Below, piece after piece: positions 58,031-64,000 of a DNA stretch of 64,000 bases. Under the pieces are notes generated by a model. That model saw only the letters and a list, made by a program, of their open reading frames with translations. It did not search any database and was not told the origin of the DNA. Position 1 is the first letter of the stretch, and the number at the start of each line of letters is the position of its first letter. Source of the stretch: Nematostella vectensis (Eukaryota > Cnidaria > Anthozoa > Actiniaria > Edwardsiidae); NCBI RefSeq assembly GCF_932526225.1, contig NC_064036.1, forward strand, positions 1,612,001 to 1,676,000. Direction: 5' to 3'. Both the position numbers and the translations under genes were made by a program.

Positions 58031-58884
58031 ATGGCGTACCTCAAGATGAAAAGCGTATTCCTCGATACAGATGGACTCACCCTCGAAGACAACGACACCG
58101 ATAGAGTAGTGATATGTCAGGAACGGCTAAACCAATTTCTAGCCATGGACGGGGGGCCACGCCTTGCGGTAGCGACCAAGAGACCTGGAAACAAGCCAAG
58201 TCGCTATGACAGGCACAAGCAATGGGAGCCCTGTGGTAATAGTGACTTGAATTTTTCGGGAAGTTTTCCTATCATTCCTTGCGTGCGAATCGGAAGTAAG
58301 ATTTTTGATACGGAATACGATGATGATCATAGCAAAAGATCTACTTCCGCTCCACAGATTCGACAAAGAAATGTTTCAGTGCAGCTTCCTTTTATTAGTA
58401 ATTTGAAAGTAATTTGAAATTTGAGGGTCGGAGTCCCTTGCTAACTGAGGAAAATGGCGAGATTGTGAATAAAGTGGACGATCTCGCGAAAAATGAGAGC
58501 CCATCTGAAGTATTTCGAGAGGCGAGGAGGGCATCGGTTGAAACAGAAATTGCGGGATTTTTAAGCACAAAGCAATGCTTTCCAAGTGCAGAAAGTCCGT
58601 CAGAGGAAAGGAAAAAGGATGCCAACAAAATCAAGCCGATGCCACGAAGAGCAGGTCAATTCGACAAGTATTTACAGGCAAGGTTCGGACGGAGCCTGGG
58701 AACTAGCGGCAGCGGAGCTGTGTGCAGTGACATGCGTACTGATGTTCAAGGGATGAGGTCACGTGATAAGGCTAGTGCGGTCAGCAGTGTCATTAAGCAG
58801 ATCGCCAGGTGTCGGGATGACGGGAAACCTGATCTGGAGATTGACACGTGTCTGTCATGCAGTAGTGTCTCGCCATGTGAATGA
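58031..58884 (+). pseudogene. Unrecognised gene interrupted by an 11-bp tandem duplication
   Basis: The ATG at 58031 is in a strong context (GTCACCATGG), 20 bases after an acceptor (cttctccaacag, ending 58010). The first frame runs to TGA 58415-58417. The second continues from 58414 to TGA 58882-58884. At the junction AGTAATTTGAA is present twice in tandem (about 58397-58418). With one copy the two halves form a continuous frame of about 280 residues. No domain is recognised. The protein is hydrophilic, with basic Ser motifs RSTSAP (a 14-3-3 mode-1 pattern) and RRASVE (a PKA-type pattern), and low hydrophobicity throughout. It could be a living gene with an assembly or allelic error. Function unknown. 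Confidence 0.6.
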
Positions 58885-58993
58885 GTCTTGTGTGACTTAA
58901 AACTTGCATTACTGGGCCTTGCTTGACTTTGACTGCCTGCCTCATTTCGTGCGACAACTGAAACAGGAGCAAGAGCGCGAAGTATGACACGGG

Positions 58994-59640
58994 CCTGGTG
59001 CACTTTGTTCGTGAGGTAGAAGAGCAGATCGAGGCTGATGCACTTTGTTCGTGAGGTAGAAGAGCAGATCGGGTCTGATGCACTTTGTTCGTGAGGTGAT
59101 GAGCAGATCGGGCCTGATGCACTTTGTTCGTGAGGTAGAAGAGCAGATCGGGCCTGATGCACTTTGTTCGTGAGGTAGAAGAGCAGATCGGGCCTGATGC
59201 ACTTTGTTCGTGAGGTAGAAGAGCAGATCGGGCCTGATGCACTTTGTTCGTGAGGTAGAAGAGCAGATCGGGCCTGATGCACTTTGTTCGTGAGGTAGAA
59301 GAGCAGATCGGGCCTGATGCACTTTGTTCGTGAGGTGAAGAGCATATCGGGCCTGACGCACTTTGTTCGTGAGGTAGAAGAGCAGATCGGGCCTGATGCA
59401 CTTTGTTCTTGAGGTAGAAGAGCAGATCGGGCCTGATGCACTTTGTTCGTGAGGTGAAGAGCATATCGGGCCTGATGCACTTTGTTCGTGAGGTGAAGAG
59501 CATATCGGGCCTGACGCACTTTGTTCGTGAGGTAGAAGAGCAGATCGGGCCTGATGCACTTTGTTCGTGCGGTAGAAGAGCAGATCGGGCCTGATGCACT
59601 TTGTTCGTGAGGTGAAGAGCATATCGGGCCTGATGCAGTG
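58994..59640. repeat. 40-bp minisatellite
   Basis: About 16 units of CTGATGCACTTTGTTCGTGA plus GGTAGAAGAGCAGATCGGGC, with 37-38-bp variants lacking AGA. All three minus frames stay open for hundreds of residues as a consequence. I do not regard these as genes. Confidence 0.95.
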
Positions 59641-60168
59641 ATTGAAAGGTGTCTATCAAGTTTTTGTGTAACGCTTTAACAAGCACTGTTCAGGCTTTCA
59701 GACGTTAGGGACATAAGGGAATTGTTTTAACTGAAATGCAACCGAAAAAAGAGTTTTTCTAGCGCCACCGCATCAGTATTGTAAGCCCGTGCGAAAGAGC
59801 AGATACGCCTACTTTGATTGGGTTGGGGCAAGACTTTGCTAAGAAAGAAAAGGTAGAGTTCGGGCTGACGTCCGTTGCCGATTAACGTGTTTGTCGTGAG
59901 TTTTCTATTAAGATATCAAGAGCGGAGATACTATATAATAAAAGGAATAAATGGTAGTCGTGAAACTTCATTTCGTGGAATATTACTTTAAATTCCACGA
60001 TAGTTTTGATAAAATTATTCAAAATTTACAATAGTATTGCACATCTTTGCACTATTTCGATATAACCATGGCTCATTATCGTTATAAGTATAGTTACCAG
60101 TAAAATAAGATTGCAAAAAAAAAAAAACAATATCGTCATGTTGATTTTCTTGCCTATGTGTGTTTCTA
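59641..60168. other. Spacer between convergent genes
   Basis: AT-rich, with an A-run at about 60115 and no ORF of note. It must hold the 3' ends of the plus-strand gene at 58031 and the minus-strand gene at 60169. Confidence 0.5.
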
Positions 60169-60960
60169 TCAGACCTCTGACGATAGTGACACGTTGATTT
60201 TCTTGCGTATACGAGTGCGTGTTTCCGCTAAACTCATCCCTTTCCCGTGCGTTTCGCGTAAGAACAACTCCTGTTTGCCTACTACTAAAGTTTCCGCACC
60301 GCCCTCAGCCGCCACGGACTCTACACGCGCGGGAATGGACCGACTCCTCGCGCGGTGAACGGTTTGTGCCCACTCTGCGCGTCGGTAGATAGGCGGTAAT
60401 CGACTGACAGACTGTGCAGCGCTTGTTGGAAACTCGAACTCCGCGCTGCTGCTGGGTCTCAGCGGCATAACGTGTAAAGTATCCTCAACCGTGAACTCCT
60501 CGCAGTCCGACGGCTCACTAGCAGGAGTGTCTAGCCCTTGTTCGCTCTGCTCGCCCCACAAGAGTCGCTCGTACTCGCTTATACCGCAAGGCGAGGGCAA
60601 GCTTGCGCGGCGTGGAACCCACGATAGAGACGATTCGTCGCGGCGGAAGTCCTGTGGAAAGTTCAACCCTCGGCGATCATTCCTGAAGGGAATAAGACGT
60701 GAAACAGGAACTGACAGCGTTCCGCGTTGTTTGCGTTGTTCTTGCTGTTTCTTAATTGCCTCCTCTAATATTTGCTCGGGCCGTTTTCGTAGTTTTCGCA
60801 CATCCTCGACTGCCGTGTTGCAACAAGGGCCGTCGGCTTGTCTTGTGTCCACGTTGATTGTTTGGTACAAAGATTTCCCTTCTTTTGCATCTTTGAGTGT
60901 TTTCTCGTAAAGTTCCTCGATCCTTTTCTCGCTATTGCTTTTTCTTTTTCTTCTCCCCAT
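60169..60960 (-). CDS. Unrecognised basic protein, 263 residues, single coding exon
   Basis: Starts at ATG 60960 in an AAGATGGG context and ends at TGA 60169. I preferred this ATG to a slightly longer non-ATG start. An acceptor-like TCCTTTAG lies about 50 bases upstream, so a noncoding first exon is possible. The N-terminus is very basic and helical (MGRRKRKSNSEKRIEELYEK). A charged coiled-coil-like segment follows (ILEEAIKKQQEQRKQR), then Ser/Pro/Arg-rich sequence with PRRASLPSP, a strong PKA-type site. An acidic stretch is SEPSDCEEFTVED. There is no signal peptide or membrane segment. No family is recognised. It converges on the gene at 58031. Confidence 0.65.
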   Translation of the reverse strand: MGRRKRKSNSEKRIEELYEKTLKDAKEGKSLYQTINVDTRQADGPCCNTAVEDVRKLRKRPEQILEEAIKKQQEQRKQRGTLSVPVSRLIPFRNDRRGLNFPQDFRRDESSLSWVPRRASLPSPCGISEYERLLWGEQSEQGLDTPASEPSDCEEFTVEDTLHVMPLRPSSSAEFEFPTSAAQSVSRLPPIYRRAEWAQTVHRARSRSIPARVESVAAEGGAETLVVGKQELFLRETHGKGMSLAETRTRIRKKINVSLSSEV

Positions 60961-62337
60961 CTTGATAAGAAATCCACACAATGTGCTACTTCACTGAACA
61001 CCTAAAGGACAACATTAAAAGTTTTCATCTCGAATAACATTTCAGCATAAGCTGACACGCTCCTAATGTGCTAAAAGTTTCAACAAAACTTTTTCATAAA
61101 AGATTTATAGGTTTTGGCTTTGATCAGATAAATTACCTTTCAAGAAGAACACCCTCTTAAAGCTCTCTGCTCCTAGCGCTTCAGAATTTATACAAAGCTG
61201 GATTGTAACGACGATGAAATATTCAGATCAATACTGCATAGACGACTGAGTTCGCAAATCTCCAAATGTTTTCATGGGTTACACAGCTGGAATCCACTGC
61301 GCATGCCTGGTGAGCAGATCACGAAAAACTTGTGATGCCCTACTTACCCATTATGAGCAGACTTTTAATATTGAATCCTTATGATTCCAAGATTAGTGTG
61401 TTATTTGTGAAAAAGTTTTGTGTGTTGTATATTGGAAGTATATCCCTTTTAGCCGTTTTGAAAAGTGATCACGCAAATAGCATGCTGATTCGTGAATCTC
61501 TAACTCCAAGTCTGGTCCAACGCTTGCATGTCCTATTATGCGATACCACAACAGGGTTTTACTGAAGAACATTTGAGCGCAGCGGGGCACGATAGCATAC
61601 AAGGATGTTTAACGAATATCCACATTTTATTAAACGCTCGCCAAAACCACCCGAAGCGCTGAGAAAAATCTGAATGATTAAAATTTGAAAAAAATGTAAA
61701 GATTCTAACTTGACACGCTTTACGAATTATTTTTCCCTAATTGCTTTTGACAGCTACTGTAAACAGACATTTTGCCATGAGCAGTTATTTTTAACATAGC
61801 CGATGATTAAGCGGTATATTTTTAAACTAGAAAGTGCTAAATATAGATCATTAGTTTAATAAGAAGTAAGAAAATACGTCAGTCGAAGAGTAAATATTAC
61901 ACTCTCTGCGGTCAAGATAAATAAACTGTTTACTGAAAAGTGGTTCAATGAGGGAAATCGAGAAGTATTTACTTCGCGTGCCGAAAGTGTTGTTTAATTT
62001 TAATTCTTTAAAGTAATAAAAAAAATTGGTCTTTAGAAAATTTATTTTCGGGGTTTGTTTGAGGCTACAAGCATTCGTGTAACATTTCTTTTGTAGTTGG
62101 TTTATTTTGGGGATTTTGATAATGATGATAGTTGATAGGTTAAGTCTTAGGGTTTGGATGGGATAAAATTCAGAAAAAAAATTATTTCTTTATTTAATTT
62201 TACGTTTATTTTTTTTTTCTTTTTTGAAAATTCGAAACTTGAAATCAAAATTCCTCAATTTATCAACTTCCGGCTAAAAAAATACATCGAGATAATTCCC
62301 CCTAATAAAATAAAAAAACCATATTATAACCCTAACC
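60961..62337. other. Intergenic, AT-rich
   Basis: The upstream side of the minus-strand gene at 60169-60960 includes a possible 5' UTR near 60961-61020. Otherwise it is AT-rich DNA with homopolymer runs and no credible ORF. Confidence 0.5.
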
Positions 62338-63836
62338 ATCTGAAGTGAGGACGTGTCGACTGACGAATCAGACCCGTCTAACCCCAACGACACATCTGAA
62401 GTGAGGACGAGTCGACTGACGAATCAGACCCGTCTAACCCCAACGCCACATCTGAAGTGAGGACGATTCGACTGACGTATCAGACCCGTCTAACCCCAAC
62501 GCCACATCTGAAGTGAGGACGAGTCGACTGACGAATCAGACCCGTCTAACCCCAACGCCACATCTGAAGTGAGGACGGTTCGACTGACGAATCAGACCCG
62601 TCTAACCCCAACGCCACATCTGAAGTGAGGACGAGTCGACTGACGAATCAGACCCGTCTAACCCCAACGCCACATCTGAAGTGGGGACGAGTCGACTGAC
62701 GAATCAGACCCGTCTAACCCCAACGACACATCTGAAGTGAGGACGATTCGACTGACGTATCAGACCCGTCTAACCCCAACGCCACATCTGAAGTGAGGAC
62801 GAGTCGACTGACGAATCAGACCCGTCTAACCCCAACGCCACATCTGAAGTGAGGACGATTCGACTGACGAATCAGACCCGTCTAACCCCAACGCCACATC
62901 TGAAGTGAGGACGAGCCGACTGACGAATCAGACCCGTCTAACCCCAACGCCACATCTGAAGTGAGGACGAGTCGACTGTAGAATCAGACCCGTCTAACCC
63001 CAACGCCACATCTGAAGTGAGGACGAGTCGTCTGACGTATCAGACCCGTCTAACCCCAACGCCACATCTGAAGTGAGGACGATTCGACTGACCAATCAGA
63101 CCCGTCTAACCCCAACGCCACATCTGAAGTAAGGACGATCCGACTGACGAATCAGACCCGTCTAACCCCAACGCCACATCTGAACAGAGGACGAGTCGAC
63201 TGACGTATCAGACCCGTCTAACCCCAACGCCACATCTGAAGTGAGGACGATTCGACTGATGAATCAGACCCGTCTAACCCCAACGCCACATCTGAAGTGA
63301 GGACGATTCGACTGACGAATCAGACCCGTCTAACCCCAACGCCACATCTGAAGTGAGGACGATTCGACTGACGAATCAGACCCGCCTAACGCCAACGCCA
63401 CATCTGAAGTGAGGACGAGTCGACTGACGTATCAGACCCGTCTAACCCCAACGCCACATCTGAAGTGAGGACGATTCGACTGATGAATCAGACCCGTCTA
63501 ACCCCAACGCCACATCTGAAGTGAGGACGATTCGACTGACGAATCAGACCCGTCTAACCCCAACGCCACATCTGAAGTGAGGACGATTCGACTGACGAAT
63601 CAGACCCGCCTAACGCCAACGCCACATCTGAAGTGAGGACGAGTCGACTGACGTATCAGACCCGTCTAACCCCAACGCCACATCTGAAGTGAGGACGGTT
63701 CGACTGACGAATCAGACCCGCCTAACCCCAACGCCACATCTGAAGTGAGGACGAGTCGACTGACGTATCAGACCCGTCTAACCCCAACGCCACATCTGAA
63801 GTGAGGACGAGTCGACTGACGTATCAGACCCGTCTA
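62338..63836. repeat. 56-bp satellite array, about 27 copies
   Basis: Unit: CATCTGAAGTGAGGACGAGT, CGACTGACGAATCAGACCC, GTCTAACCCCAACGCCA. Recurrent variants are gagtcg/gattcg/ggttcg, gacgaat/gacgtat/gatgaat, and cgtctaacc/cgcctaacg. A higher-order pattern shows near 63180-63660, where a three-unit block (gacgtat, gatgaat, gacgaat with cgcctaacg) recurs, indicating block duplication. There are no spacers between units, so it is not a CRISPR array. Confidence 0.97.
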
Positions 63837-64000
63837 ACCGCTTATGTGTAATAACTGCCGCTTGCTTAATCAACGCTTTATGTTATAATAGCGCTTGATG
63901 TAATAAAAAAAACCTGACACTTATTTAATACTTTATAACAACGGACTTAACGCGTGTGTCGCACGAATGAACGAGGCTCACAGTAACCTGCTAGCCGGCT
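63837..64000. other. Unique sequence at right edge
   Basis: AT-rich and too short to interpret. Nothing is recognised. Confidence 0.5.

Noticed and set aside
58011-58055. Terminal exon of NCKAP1 after the acceptor at 58010
   Set aside because: Read in NCKAP1 phase it gives PHLTLSPWRTSR and a stop, unlike the family C-terminus. A strong ATG context in another frame opens a separate gene.
58793-59686. Minus-strand ORF of 297 residues, with two other long overlapping ORFs
   Set aside because: All three frames stay open only because they run through the 40-bp minisatellite. The peptides are one repeat read in rotating frames.

Overview
The window is animal nuclear DNA. It holds intron-rich genes with canonical GT-AG splice sites, no operons, many tandem repeats, fragments of non-LTR retrotransposons and several short inverted-repeat elements. 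The gene set (an A20/AN1 zinc-finger protein, a mesothelin/stereocilin-like secreted protein and NCKAP1) and the repeat style fit an early-branching metazoan, most likely an anthozoan cnidarian of the sea-anemone type. That placement is an inference and was not tested.

Layout. 1-4018: a 66-bp satellite interrupted by a LINE fragment. 4146-5778 (+): a complete ZFAND5/6-like gene in three coding exons. 7719-9710 (+): a 5'-truncated L1/Tx1-type LINE with matching 8-bp flanks. 10598-28401 (-): about 24 exons of a mesothelin/stereocilin/otoancorin-like gene starting with a signal peptide, with LINE relics, dispersed repeats and minisatellites in its introns. 28402-29577: a short divergent intergenic region. 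29578-54686 (+): NCKAP1 (Hem/Nap1, a WAVE regulatory complex subunit), 37 exons whose phases all chain and give 1113 codons; only the last few residues are unplaced. 54687-58030: repeats and a perfect hairpin. 58031-58884 (+): an unrecognised gene broken by an 11-bp tandem duplication. 60169-60960 (-): an unrecognised intronless ORF of 263 residues. 62338-63836: a 56-bp satellite.

The most unusual signal is in NCKAP1. At least seven of its 36 introns carry a tandem array that starts or ends exactly at an exon boundary. In most of these the repeat unit contains a copy of the real splice site plus adjacent coding bases: acceptor copies in introns 14 and 22, donor copies in introns 16, 28, 30 and 32, and a donor-adjacent array in intron 18. 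This looks like repeated amplification seeded at splice junctions, leaving rows of decoy sites beside the authentic one. I know of no description of it for this gene.

The genes show no joint pathway. NCKAP1 acts in actin nucleation through WAVE/Arp2/3, the mesothelin-like protein should be extracellular or surface-anchored, and the ZFAND protein belongs to ubiquitin/stress biology. Two genes carry visible lesions, an in-frame TAG abutting a donor in the mesothelin-like gene and the 11-bp duplication at 58397. Each could be an allele, a pseudogenising change or an assembly error.
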